Shown: one piece after another, positions 34,798 to 44,856 of the stretch
Position numbering within the stretch: the stretch's first letter is position 1
How the letters are laid out: each line of letters begins with the position of its first letter
Source of the DNA: Clostridiales bacterium
GTDB lineage: Bacteria; Bacillota; Clostridia; Christensenellales; Aristaeellaceae
NCBI GenBank assembly: GCA_015056015.1
Contig: SVHD01000015.1
Span: forward strand, 1-48,690
DNA: 48,690 bases
Direction: 5' to 3'
The notes under the pieces: model-generated
Seen by the model: the letters and a program-made list of their open reading frames with translations, nothing else
The model's database searches: none
What the model was told of the DNA's origin: nothing
Position numbers and translations under genes: made by a program

Positions 34798-34822
34798 ATG
34801 GCTTGCTCCTTTTCAGGGGCGC

Positions 34823-35548
34823 TTAGCAGCGCTTCCGTCCGCGGGGGCCCTTGGTGGCCTTCTTTTCTTCTTCGGCAGGGGCCGCTTCTTCAGCGATCAC
34901 TTCCGCTTCCGCTTTTTCGCCTTCCAGGCTCGCTTCTTCAGCCAGCACTTCGGCGTCGGCAACGGATTCTTCTTCAGCGGCAGCTTCCGCAACGATTTCT
35001 TCCACGGGGGTTTCTTCCGTCGCGGGGGCGACCTCTTCCGCTGCGGCAGGTTCTTCCGCCACAGGGGCTTCTTCCGCGGGCTTTTCTTCGGCTACGGGAG
35101 CGGCGACGGGCTCAGAAAGCACGGGGCTGCTGCTGGCGGCCTCGATGCTGGTCTGATTGGCCTTCTTCTCTTTTTCAAAGCTTACACCCTGCACATGCAC
35201 GTCAACCCGCACCACATGCAGCCCGGTCAGGCTTTCCAGCGCCTTGCGCACATTTTCCTGCACTTCGCTGGCAACCTTCTGGATGGGCTTGCCATATTCC
35301 ACGATGATGTAAAGATCCACGGCAGCTTCCTGACTGCCCACTTCCACCTTCACACCACGGGTAATATTCTTGTTCCGGCTGAGGATTTCGCCAAAGCCGC
35401 CGCTGATGCACATACCGGCAATGCCGTCAATTTCATTGGCGGCCACGCCGGCGATGGTAGCGATGACTTCATTGGCGTAAGTGATGGTACCGCCGTTTTG
35501 CAAATCCACGTCAACCTTGACGGGGAGATTTTCCTTTTTCTGTGGCAT
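34823..35548 (-). CDS. Asp23/Gls24 family envelope stress protein with long acidic tail
   Basis: A 241-residue protein. The Asp23 domain covers about 15-122: ITYANEVIATIAGVAANEIDG, then GVKVEVGSQEAAVDLYIIVEYGKPI and LTGLHVVRVDVHVQGV are the family signatures. After residue 140 comes a tail of about 85 residues made of repeated acidic units such as EEAPVAEEPAAAEEV, finishing in a short basic end GPRGRKRC with a terminal Cys. Standard Asp23 proteins are 110-160 residues, so this is an unusual length. It is the first gene of the long minus-strand run and has a promoter at 35578-35606. Confidence 0.9.
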   Translation of the reverse strand: MPQKKENLPVKVDVDLQNGGTITYANEVIATIAGVAANEIDGIAGMCISGGFGEILSRNKNITRGVKVEVGSQEAAVDLYIIVEYGKPIQKVASEVQENVRKALESLTGLHVVRVDVHVQGVSFEKEKKANQTSIEAASSSPVLSEPVAAPVAEEKPAEEAPVAEEPAAAEEVAPATEETPVEEIVAEAAAEEESVADAEVLAEEASLEGEKAEAEVIAEEAAPAEEEKKATKGPRGRKRC

Positions 35549-35577
35549 GCAATTGCACCTCCTTACAGGTATAGCTT

Positions 35578-35606
35578 AGTATAGCAGATTCTTGGCAATT
35601 TGGCAA
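35578..35606 (-). promoter_or_regulatory. Promoter at the head of the asp23-thiI run
   Basis: Minus strand TTGCCA (35606-35601) and TATACT (35583-35578) with a 17-base spacer, 30 bases upstream of the Asp23 start and before GGAGGT. Confidence 0.72.
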
Positions 35607-35655
35607 CTATTGAGCAAAATTGCCTTGAATCCGCCGCAATTCTTTTCACTGCTTG

Positions 35656-36945
35656 TCAGGGAGATACACGGTTGGGGCCACGGAAGATGAACATGGCTTC
35701 CTTGATCGGGATGCCCAGCAGCAGCATGGTCAGGCGATCCACGCCCAGGCCGAAGCCGCCATGGGGCGGGCAGCCGTAGCGGAAGAAATCCATATAGAAT
35801 TTCACGTCTTCGCCCAGGCCCTTTTCATCCGCCTGCTTGCGCAGCTGTTCGTAGCGATGTTCGCGCTGGGCGCCGGTGGTGATTTCGGTGCCGCGCCAGA
35901 TCAGGTCATAGCCCAGGGGCATGCCGTTTTCATCCCGCATGTGATAGAAAGCGCGCTTTTCGGGACGATAATCGGTCACAAAGAGGAATTCATGGCCGAA
36001 TTTATCCATGGACAGCTTGGCGCACAGATGCTCGGCGTCGGTGGTCAGGTCATCCTTTTCGGATTCATCCACGGTGTAGCCATAGCGTTCTTCCAGTTCC
36101 TTATACACATCCGCCAGCTTCATTTCGGGGAAGGGCAGGGTGGGCACGATGGTATCCAGACCGAAAATTTCCTTGATCTGATCGCCGTATTTTTCCTGCA
36201 CGGCCTTGAGGGCGGCCTGCAAAAGCTCGGCTTCAAAGGCCATGACGTCCTTGAAGGAAGTGATATAGCTCATTTCCAGGTCAAAGCCGGTGAATTCGGT
36301 GGCGTGCTTATTGGTGAAGGATTTTTCGGCGCGGAACACGGGGCCCACTTCGAAAATCCGGTCAAAGCCGGCGGCCATGGCCATCTGCTTATAGAACTGG
36401 GGGCTCTGGGAAAGATAGGCCTTGCGATCGAAATATTTCAGTTCGAATACGTCGGAGCCGGATTCGCTGGCAGCGCCGATGAGCTTGGGGGTATGGATTT
36501 CCATGAAGCCCTTTTCCAGCAGGAAAGCGCGCATGGAGGCAACCAATTCGGTCTGGGCCTTGAAGATCAGGGTGTTGCGGTCAGAACGCAGATCCACCCA
36601 GCGGTAATCCAGGCGGGAATCGATGGCGGCGTCCTTGGAGATGGGCAGGGGTTCGGCGATGGAGAGGATTTCCATCTGTTCGGGCAGCATTTCCTTGCCG
36701 CCCAGCTTGACGTAGCTGTTTTCTACCACGGGGCCGATGCAGGTGACCACGGATTCCACGGTCAGCTGATCCACGATGGCAGCCAGTTCGGGATTCTTTT
36801 CCTTTTCGATGGTGACCTGGAGGCGGCCGCTGTGATCACGGATGACCAGGAAGGCCATGGTGCGCTTATTGCGCAGGTTTTCGACGAAGCCCTGAATTTT
36901 GTTGTTTTCGCCAACGACGACATTCGCGATGAGATTCCGTTCCAT
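35656..36945 (-). CDS. aspS: Aspartyl-tRNA synthetase, archaeal type (probably non-discriminating)
   Basis: A 429-residue class IIb synthetase. It has the OB-fold anticodon domain (about 1-105) and class II motifs: FMEIHTPKLIGAASESGSDVF, SPQFYKQM, VFRAEKSFTNKHATEF, and the motif 3 GCPPHGGFGLGVDRL. Length and these motifs fit the archaeal/short AspRS, not the 590-residue bacterial type with a GAD insertion. Such enzymes often charge both tRNA-Asp and tRNA-Asn, with GatCAB converting the latter. ATG at 36954 abuts the AAAGGAGAT site, so the ATG at 36945 is used. It lies downstream of hisS, with one copy of the stem-loop repeat between them. Confidence 0.93.
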   Translation of the reverse strand: MERNLIANVVVGENNKIQGFVENLRNKRTMAFLVIRDHSGRLQVTIEKEKNPELAAIVDQLTVESVVTCIGPVVENSYVKLGGKEMLPEQMEILSIAEPLPISKDAAIDSRLDYRWVDLRSDRNTLIFKAQTELVASMRAFLLEKGFMEIHTPKLIGAASESGSDVFELKYFDRKAYLSQSPQFYKQMAMAAGFDRIFEVGPVFRAEKSFTNKHATEFTGFDLEMSYITSFKDVMAFEAELLQAALKAVQEKYGDQIKEIFGLDTIVPTLPFPEMKLADVYKELEERYGYTVDESEKDDLTTDAEHLCAKLSMDKFGHEFLFVTDYRPEKRAFYHMRDENGMPLGYDLIWRGTEITTGAQREHRYEQLRKQADEKGLGEDVKFYMDFFRYGCPPHGGFGLGVDRLTMLLLGIPIKEAMFIFRGPNRVSP

Positions 36946-36992
36946 TGTGTGCATCTCCTTTGGTAATTATGAATCTGTGTGGGATGTTATTT

Positions 36993-37063
36993 GCGAGAGG
37001 GGGATTCTTTCCCGGGGAAAGAATCCCCCTCTCGCGCTCTCCCCAAGAAAGCCGGTTGAGGAT
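36993..37063 (-). repeat. Dispersed stem-loop repeat, copy 2 (between hisS and aspS)
   Basis: The perfect GC-rich stem GCGAGAGGGGGATTCTTTCC / GGAAAGAATCCCCCTCTCGC spans 36993-37035 and is followed by GCTCTCCCCAAGAAAGCCGGTTGAGGA. Read on the minus strand the order is TCCTCAACCGG, CTTTCTTGGGGAGAGC, stem, as in the other copies. Confidence 0.85.
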
Positions 37064-37109
37064 GGGATGATTTCCGTTATCCGGGAGGGGTATCCCTCTG
37101 TTTGATGGC

Positions 37110-38372
37110 TTAGAACATTTTGGCGATTTCATCCGCGGCGGTTTCCAAGGAGATTTCCTTTTCTTCCTTGGTAGCCATATCGCGCAGCTTGATCACGCCC
37201 CGTTCATATTCATCGCCGCCCACCAGCGCCACGAATTTGGCGCCGATCTTATCAGCAAATTTGAACTGGGCTTTGAGGGAGCGGCCGGCCAGATCGCAAT
37301 CGGCCTTGACGCCGTTTTTGCGGAGGTTCTGGCAGAAGGTAAAGGCGGGGGCGGCCATTTCGGCGCCCAGGTTGGCCACATAAACGTCGGTAATGCTGGG
37401 GCATTCGGGCAGGGCGTTGGCGTTCCTAAGTTCCATCAGGATACGCTCGGTGCCGATGCCGAAGCCGGCAGCGGGGGTTTCGGGGCCGCCCAGTTCCTTC
37501 ACCAGCCCGTCATAACGGCCGCCGCCGCACAGGGCCAGGCCTTCACGGCCGGACTGCATGATGATTTCAAAGACGGTCTTGGTATAATAATCCAGGCCGC
37601 GCACGATGCGGCTATCCACCGCAAAGGGAATCCCCTGGGCGGAAAGCAGGGCCTGCAGGCGCTCGAAATGGCTCTTGCAGTCATCGCAGAGACAATCGAT
37701 GATGGCAGGGGCGTCCTTTACGATTTCCTTGCATTTTTCTTCCTTGCAATCCAGGATGCGCAGGGGGTTCTTTTCAAAGCGTTCCTGGCAGGTGGGGCAC
37801 ATATCCTTGATCCGGTCGCCCAGATATTCCTTCAGCTTTTCATGATATTTGGGCCGGCAATCGGGGCAGCCGATGGAATTGATATGCACGGAAAGATTCT
37901 GCAGCCCCAGATCGGTAAGCAATTCCATCAGGGCGTTGATGAGCTCCGCTTCCACGGTGGGTTCCTTACCGCCGAAGCATTCCATGCCGAACTGATGATG
38001 CTCGCGAAGGCGGCCGGCCTGGGGCTTTTCATAGCGGAAGATAGGGGCGTTGAGATAATACATTTTGCAGGGCAGGGCTTCATTATAGAGCTTGCCCTCG
38101 ATGAACGCGCGGACGGCGCCGGCGGTGCCCTCGGGCTTCAGGGTGATGGAGCGTTCGCCCTTATCCAGGAAGGTATACATTTCCTTGGTAACGATATCGG
38201 TGGTGCCGCCTACGCCACGCAGGAAAAGTTCGGTATGTTCAAATACGGGGGTACGGATTTCCCTGTAACCCCAGCGCGCGGCCAGCGCACGCATTTTGGC
38301 TTCAACGGCCTGCCACATATAGGCGTCCTGGGGCAGCATATCCCGGGTGCCCTTTGGCGCTTGCGTCAGCAT
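37110..38372 (-). CDS. hisS: Histidyl-tRNA synthetase
   Basis: A 420-residue class II synthetase charging tRNA-His. It begins MLTQAPKGTRDMLP, motif 1 is REIRTPVFEHTELF, then TLKPEGTAG, motif 2 FRYEKPQAGRLREHHQFG, the histidine-binding RGLDYYTKTVFE, and motif 3 GFGIGTERILM. The C-terminal anticodon domain ends EISLETAADEIAKMF. The ATG at 38372 follows GAGGAGGG. It is controlled by a T-box leader (38373-38620). In frame with it lie 19 further codons upstream, but these overlap the T-box terminator. Confidence 0.97.
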   Translation of the reverse strand: MLTQAPKGTRDMLPQDAYMWQAVEAKMRALAARWGYREIRTPVFEHTELFLRGVGGTTDIVTKEMYTFLDKGERSITLKPEGTAGAVRAFIEGKLYNEALPCKMYYLNAPIFRYEKPQAGRLREHHQFGMECFGGKEPTVEAELINALMELLTDLGLQNLSVHINSIGCPDCRPKYHEKLKEYLGDRIKDMCPTCQERFEKNPLRILDCKEEKCKEIVKDAPAIIDCLCDDCKSHFERLQALLSAQGIPFAVDSRIVRGLDYYTKTVFEIIMQSGREGLALCGGGRYDGLVKELGGPETPAAGFGIGTERILMELRNANALPECPSITDVYVANLGAEMAAPAFTFCQNLRKNGVKADCDLAGRSLKAQFKFADKIGAKFVALVGGDEYERGVIKLRDMATKEEKEISLETAADEIAKMF

Positions 38373-38389
38373 AGTAAAATCCCTCCTCA

Positions 38390-38620
38390 AAAAAATACGC
38401 CCATGCCAAATGCATGGGACGAAGATCACTTCGCGGTGCCACCCTGCTTGCGCCGCTTTTTCAAGCCGCGCCGCTTTTCAAACCGATAACGCGGTTCAAG
38501 CGCCTGCTTTCACAGGAAGGCTCGGGGGTGTCCTTCTTTTCCTGGCGGCGCGCAGCTTTCAGCCGGTGACTGCGCTCTCTTTGCCCGCCGGGGAAAAGCA
38601 TTTTCCCGTCATGGCCCGTA
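38390..38620 (-). promoter_or_regulatory. T-box leader, histidine-specific
   Basis: The minus-strand leader of hisS carries the T-box sequence GGGTGGCACCGCGA (38444-38431) and, after it, a terminator stem CCCATGC / GCATGGG with T7 ending just before the hisS ribosome site. Upstream lie the stem I elements AGAGAG, CGGCTGAAAG and a 3' arm GGACACCCCCGAG. In that arm the codon CAC (38530-38528) is at the usual specifier position, which reads histidine. Uncharged tRNA-His would therefore favour the antiterminator and allow hisS transcription. aspS may share the control. Confidence 0.9.
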
Positions 38621-38626
38621 CCTTGT

Positions 38627-38655
38627 ATTATATAGGGAAAGGAGGAAAATGTCAA
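38627..38655 (-). promoter_or_regulatory. Consensus promoter for the hisS T-box transcript
   Basis: Minus strand TTGACA (38655-38650) and TATAAT (38632-38627), 17-base spacer: perfect consensus in both boxes. Confidence 0.9.
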
Positions 38656-38745
38656 TAAAATTTGGTAATCGGAATGATATGGCGAATCCTTCATTTTATC
38701 ATTGCAGCACTGGCGCCCAGGCCGATTCTAAGAACATCGGTAAAA

Positions 38746-38814
38746 TCCAGAATGACTTTCTTGGAAGGGGTCTGGGGGAACCGTTCTTTGGTCACAAAGA
38801 ATGGTTCCCCCAGA
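38746..38814 (+). repeat. Dispersed stem-loop repeat, copy 3
   Basis: TCCAGAATGACTTTCTTGGAAGGGG, then a 20-base-pair stem TCTGGGGGAACCGTTCTTTG-GTCA-CAAAGAATGGTTCCCCCAGA with a single mismatch. It lies between the hisS promoter and the convergent-side end of the Myb-like gene. The 13 bases before it (GGTAAAATCCAGA) are shared with copy 5 at 40328. Confidence 0.88.
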
Positions 38815-38830
38815 AATCCCCGCGTTCCCC

Positions 38831-39607
38831 TCATCCCGAAACGGATTCCAGACGGGCCACCTGCTCGGCCAGGGACTGGCAGAAAAGGGGCAATTCATCC
38901 ATCTGCTGATCGGGCAGGCCGCCCAGGAATTCCTTGCAGCAATGCAGCATTTCCCGGGACGCCAACTGCAGATCCTCCAATTGCATCAGCAGCAGATCCC
39001 GCTGCACCTTCAAGCGATCATTGGCGTTTTCCTCCGATTGCTGCTGGGCCCGGCGAAGCAGGGATTGCAGGGCGGAAAGCAGCATCTGCGCATCCGGATC
39101 ATTCAGGGGAAGAGGCGAAGAATCATCGGAAACGGGGGACGGCGCATGCCGGGATGCGGGAAAATCCGGAACGGAAATGCCTTCGCTTTCCAATTCGCGG
39201 CAGATCTGCGCAATCAATTCCGGCCGTTTTTTAAGCAGCGACCGGTATTTATTCTGATACCGGAGCATCAGCGCCTTATCCCCGCCGGATAATTCCATCA
39301 CGCAGGCGCGGACCGATTGCCCCCTGCCCCGGGCAGAAAGCACATTGCGGAGCAGCTGATGAATATCCTCTTCACTGAAAACCTCAAAGGGCTGGGCGCG
39401 CTGCAGCTTTTCGCCGCCCTGATTGCGCAATTGCATGTAATAATAATTGCGAACGCTGTTGGGCTTGCGGCCAAGGGCCTCGCCCATGCGCTCAAATACG
39501 CCCCGAAGCGGCGCGCCGCTTTCGGCTGCGCTCTGGATTTCCTGCCAAAGCATTTCTATTTCCTCCGGCTGCCAGCCGCTGCGGGCCAGATGCATGGTCT
39601 GATCCAT
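38831..39607 (-). CDS. Myb/SANT-like DNA-binding protein, possibly RsfA-related
   Basis: A 258-residue soluble protein. Near the N-terminus the segment WQPEEIEMLWQEIQSAAESGAPLRGVFERMGEALGRKPNSVRNYYY resembles a Myb/SANT helix bundle as in the RsfA/YlbO group, sporulation regulators of Bacillus. A long coiled-coil-type helix follows at about 175-250 (QSLLRRAQQQSEENANDRLKVQRDL). GGAGGGA upstream allows ATG at 39607; the ATG at 39613 touches the ribosome site and a GTG at 39622 is too far up. I regard the function as unproven. Confidence 0.7.
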   Translation of the reverse strand: MDQTMHLARSGWQPEEIEMLWQEIQSAAESGAPLRGVFERMGEALGRKPNSVRNYYYMQLRNQGGEKLQRAQPFEVFSEEDIHQLLRNVLSARGRGQSVRACVMELSGGDKALMLRYQNKYRSLLKKRPELIAQICRELESEGISVPDFPASRHAPSPVSDDSSPLPLNDPDAQMLLSALQSLLRRAQQQSEENANDRLKVQRDLLLMQLEDLQLASREMLHCCKEFLGGLPDQQMDELPLFCQSLAEQVARLESVSG

Positions 39608-39639
39608 ATTCATTCCCTCCACTCAGCCTGTTTTCTTCA

Positions 39640-39760
39640 CATAGTATGCGCCTGGAATGAAAAGGATATGCAATCAAAAAATAAAATAAATTTCAAAAAA
39701 ATTTTTAAAAATGGAACAAATCCCTCTTATCAATCGTCTATATGTATGAGGTGACGAAAT
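39640..39760. other. AT-rich segment upstream of the winged-helix gene
   Basis: About 100 bases, much richer in A/T than the surroundings (runs such as ATAAAATAAATTTC and ATTTTTAAAAATGG). It may hold an UP-element-type promoter for the gene at 39762 and lies between divergent genes. No clear sigma-A boxes could be assigned. Confidence 0.5.
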
Positions 39761-39761
39761 T

Positions 39762-40085
39762 ATGAGTACCATGCTTTCGATTTTTCCCCGGGAAGATATG
39801 CCGGCATTGCTGGCCATTGATGAAGAAGAGAAGATTGTTTACGTGGATGGCGAGCCTTGCGAACTGACCCAGCAGGAATTTTCCCTTTTGCAGGAATTGG
39901 CGCAGAATATTAACCGCGCCCTTTCCAGAGAGGAATTATTGCGCGCCGCCTGGGGATATATCTGCCCCGGCGCTACCCGTACGGTGGACGTGCATGTGCA
40001 GCGGCTGCGGAAAAAGCTGGGCTTTTCCTGTATCGAAACGGTGTATCGGCAAGGGTACAAGCTGCGGGCGCAGGAGGTTTACTGA
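39762..40085 (+). CDS. Stand-alone winged-helix regulator (OmpR/PhoB DNA-binding type)
   Basis: A 107-residue protein consisting of little more than an OmpR/PhoB C-terminal domain: CELTQQEFSLLQELAQNINRALSREELL, AAWGYICPGATRTVDVHVQRLRKKLG, and the wing ETVYRQGYKL. There is no receiver domain and no histidine kinase nearby. ATG at 39762, after GAGGTG. It is flanked by the AT-rich tract on the left and a stem-loop repeat on the right. Its signal, if any, must come from elsewhere. Confidence 0.87.
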   Translation: MSTMLSIFPREDMPALLAIDEEEKIVYVDGEPCELTQQEFSLLQELAQNINRALSREELLRAAWGYICPGATRTVDVHVQRLRKKLGFSCIETVYRQGYKLRAQEVY

Positions 40086-40107
40086 GCTTGAAAGGACGGA
40101 GAATTCT

Positions 40108-40171
40108 GCGGGGAGGGGTTCTTGCAGCCAAAGAACCCCTCCCCGCCCCCCTCCAAGAAAGCTGTTCTGGA
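40108..40171 (-). repeat. Dispersed stem-loop repeat, copy 4
   Basis: Stem GCGGGGAGGGGTTCTT / AAGAACCCCTCCCCGC (40108-40146), followed by CCCCCTCCAAGAAAGCTGTTCTGGA. On the minus strand this reads TCCAGAACAGCTTTCTTGGAGGGGG-stem. Confidence 0.85.
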
Positions 40172-40244
40172 TGCTGCTTTTTCATTTTCAGCGACTTGAT
40201 TCCCAAGTGTATGTGAGGGGAAAACAACACAGACCCCAGAAAAC

Positions 40245-40289
40245 AAAAAACGGCACGGAGGAAATACATTCTCTCCGCTGCCGTTTTTT
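40245..40289. terminator. Bidirectional terminator between the winged-helix and beta-galactosidase genes
   Basis: AAAAAACGGC-A-CGGAG pairs with CTCCG-C-TGCCGTTTTTT apart from one bulge; A6 and T6 tracts on either side make it usable from both strands. Confidence 0.85.
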
Positions 40290-40333
40290 ATGCTTCACTG
40301 GCATTCAAGCGATTCGGTGATCGTCCGGTAAAA

Positions 40334-40394
40334 TCCAGAGCAGGTTTTCGGGAGGGTGCGGGAGGGTGCTTTTGACTCAAAAGCATCCTCCCGC
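40334..40394 (+). repeat. Dispersed stem-loop repeat, copy 5
   Basis: TCCAGAGCAGGTTTTCGGGAGGGT, then GCGGGAGGGTGCTTTTG-ACT-CAAAAGCATCCTCCCGC. It ends 15 bases after the beta-galactosidase stop and is in opposite orientation to copy 4, with the terminator at 40245 between them. Confidence 0.85.
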
Positions 40395-40408
40395 ATAATG
40401 ATTATCGC

Positions 40409-43414
<3,006 letters not shown>

Positions 43415-43457
43415 TTATCTGCAGGGCAGAAAAGATTATCATATTGATCTTTTATAT

Positions 43458-43466
43458 AGTATAGCA
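43458..43466 (-). promoter_or_regulatory. Probable extended -10 promoter for the beta-galactosidase
   Basis: TGCTATACT on the minus strand is an extended -10 (TGn-TATACT). No clear -35 lies 17 bases upstream. It is about 60 bases before the start codon. Confidence 0.45.
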
Positions 43467-43510
43467 TATCCGCGTGGGAATTGCATAGAGCATTTTTGGC
43501 GTAAAAAACG

Positions 43511-43541
43511 AAAAAACCCGCTCCGGAAGGAACGGGTTTTT
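43511..43541 (-). terminator. Terminator after the CD1247-type gene
   Basis: Minus strand AAAACCCGTTCC-TTCC-GGAGCGGGTTTT with further T's; near-perfect stem, 14 bases after the stop. Confidence 0.85.
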
Positions 43542-43554
43542 GACGACCTAATGA

Positions 43555-43992
43555 TTATTCTTCTTCGGGAGCTTCGGGGAAGAGGGGCTTATGGCAGCTG
43601 GGGCAGAGATAATCTTCATCGAAATCGAAATTATCCACTTCGAAGGTCATTTCTTCGCCGCAATGGGGGCAGGTGTATTCCACCAGGCTGTCATCGTCGT
43701 CTTCGTCTTCATCTTCGTCGTCATGGCAATGGCAATGGCCGCCGCAGCCGCATTCGTCATCTTCTTCATCGCCATAGATCATGTCTTCCAGCTCGCTCAG
43801 ATCGCTGTCGATGGATTCCACGTATTCATCCAGATCATCATGATCATGGCGCAGTTCGTCCATTTCAACAGCCATATCGGAAAGCAATTCCAGCATCTTT
43901 TCGATGAGCTTGCCTTCGTTCTTTTCGGTATCCAGCTTCAGGCCTTCAGCCAGGCCCTTGATGTAGGAAACACGATCGGTGAGATTGCTCAT
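43555..43992 (-). CDS. CD1247-family protein with zinc ribbon and Cys/His/Asp-rich linker
   Basis: A 145-residue protein. The N-terminal MSNLTDRVSYIKGLAEGLKL is the CD1247 N-terminal domain known in clostridia (helical). After an acidic helix (about 25-75) comes a linker with CGCGGHCHCH and a run of Asp/Glu, then a zinc ribbon with CPHC and CPSC. The Cys/His cluster may bind metal in addition. GGAAGGTGA lies before the ATG. Function unknown. Confidence 0.85.
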   Translation of the reverse strand: MSNLTDRVSYIKGLAEGLKLDTEKNEGKLIEKMLELLSDMAVEMDELRHDHDDLDEYVESIDSDLSELEDMIYGDEEDDECGCGGHCHCHDDEDEDEDDDDSLVEYTCPHCGEEMTFEVDNFDFDEDYLCPSCHKPLFPEAPEEE

Positions 43993-44030
43993 TCAAATCA
44001 CCTTCCGGCGCGGCTGCCGGGAAAGAAAAA

Positions 44031-44061
44031 TGAAAATACCGCCGCAGAATTTGTATTTTCA
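44031..44061. repeat. Inverted repeat upstream of the CD1247-type gene
   Basis: TGAAAATAC and GTATTTTCA are perfect nine-base arms separated by 13 bases, 38 bases before the start. Possible operator. Confidence 0.5.
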
Positions 44062-44162
44062 TGGGGGAGAATAAATTCGGAATTTGGAATATGTCTTGTT
44101 GACGCGTGATCCCTGATCCAACTGCCTCGGGGAAAAACGCTGATCAAACGAAAAGCGCAATA

Positions 44163-44227
44163 TCCCGAATTGGTTTTCGGAGGGGGCGCAGGAGAACCGC
44201 TTTTGCCTTCAAAAGCGGTTCTCCTGC
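44163..44227 (+). repeat. Dispersed stem-loop repeat, copy 6
   Basis: TCCCGAATTGGTTTTCGGAGGGGGC and then a perfect 18-base-pair stem GCAGGAGAACCGCTTTTG / CAAAAGCGGTTCTCCTGC around CCTT. It lies 18 bases past the efp stop and may serve as its terminator. Confidence 0.85.
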
Positions 44228-44245
44228 AAATTCTTTCCCGATTCC

Positions 44246-44803
44246 TTACGCGCGGCTCAGATATTCGCCGGTGCGGGTGTCGATCTTGATCACGTCGCCG
44301 ATGTTGATGAACAGGGGCACCTGGATTTCGTAGCCGGTTTCGGTGGTGGCGGGCTTGAAGTTGTTGGTAGCGGTATCGCCCTTGAAGCCGGGTTCGGTCT
44401 GGGTGATTTCCAGTTCAACAAAGTTGGGGGCTTCCACGGAGAAGGCCTGGCCCTTGAAGAAGCGGATCTGAACGTTGGTATTTTCCTTCACGAACTGGAT
44501 GGCTTCTTCCACGGCATCCTTGCCCAGAGGCATCTGTTCGAAGGTTTCGGGATCCATGAAGTAATACAGATCGCCATCGGTGTAGAGATACTGCATTTCC
44601 TTGGTTTCGATGATCGCGCGGGGCATTTTATCGGTGGGGTTGAAGGTGCGTTCGATCACGGCGCCGGTCATGACGTTCTTGATCTTGGTGCGGACGAAGG
44701 CCGCGCCCTTGCCGGGCTTTACGTGCTGGAAATCAACGATGTTCCACACGCCGCCTTCCCATTCGATGGTGATGCCCTTTTTGAAATCGCCAGCAGTAAT
44801 CAT
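44246..44803 (-). CDS. efp: Elongation factor P
   Basis: EF-P relieves ribosome stalling at proline runs. The protein is 185 residues, the normal length. Family motifs: [30 protein letters not shown] with the modifiable Lys near residue 32, and the C-terminal [12 protein letters not shown]. It lies 53 bases downstream of an M24 peptidase gene, the common clostridial pepP-efp order. A modification enzyme is not in the window. Confidence 0.97.
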   Translation of the reverse strand: MITAGDFKKGITIEWEGGVWNIVDFQHVKPGKGAAFVRTKIKNVMTGAVIERTFNPTDKMPRAIIETKEMQYLYTDGDLYYFMDPETFEQMPLGKDAVEEAIQFVKENTNVQIRFFKGQAFSVEAPNFVELEITQTEPGFKGDTATNNFKPATTETGYEIQVPLFINIGDVIKIDTRTGEYLSRA

Positions 44804-44856
44804 TGGTTTATTCCTCCATTTTTATGATTTTTCTATATGGTTGCATAAGGGGCCGA

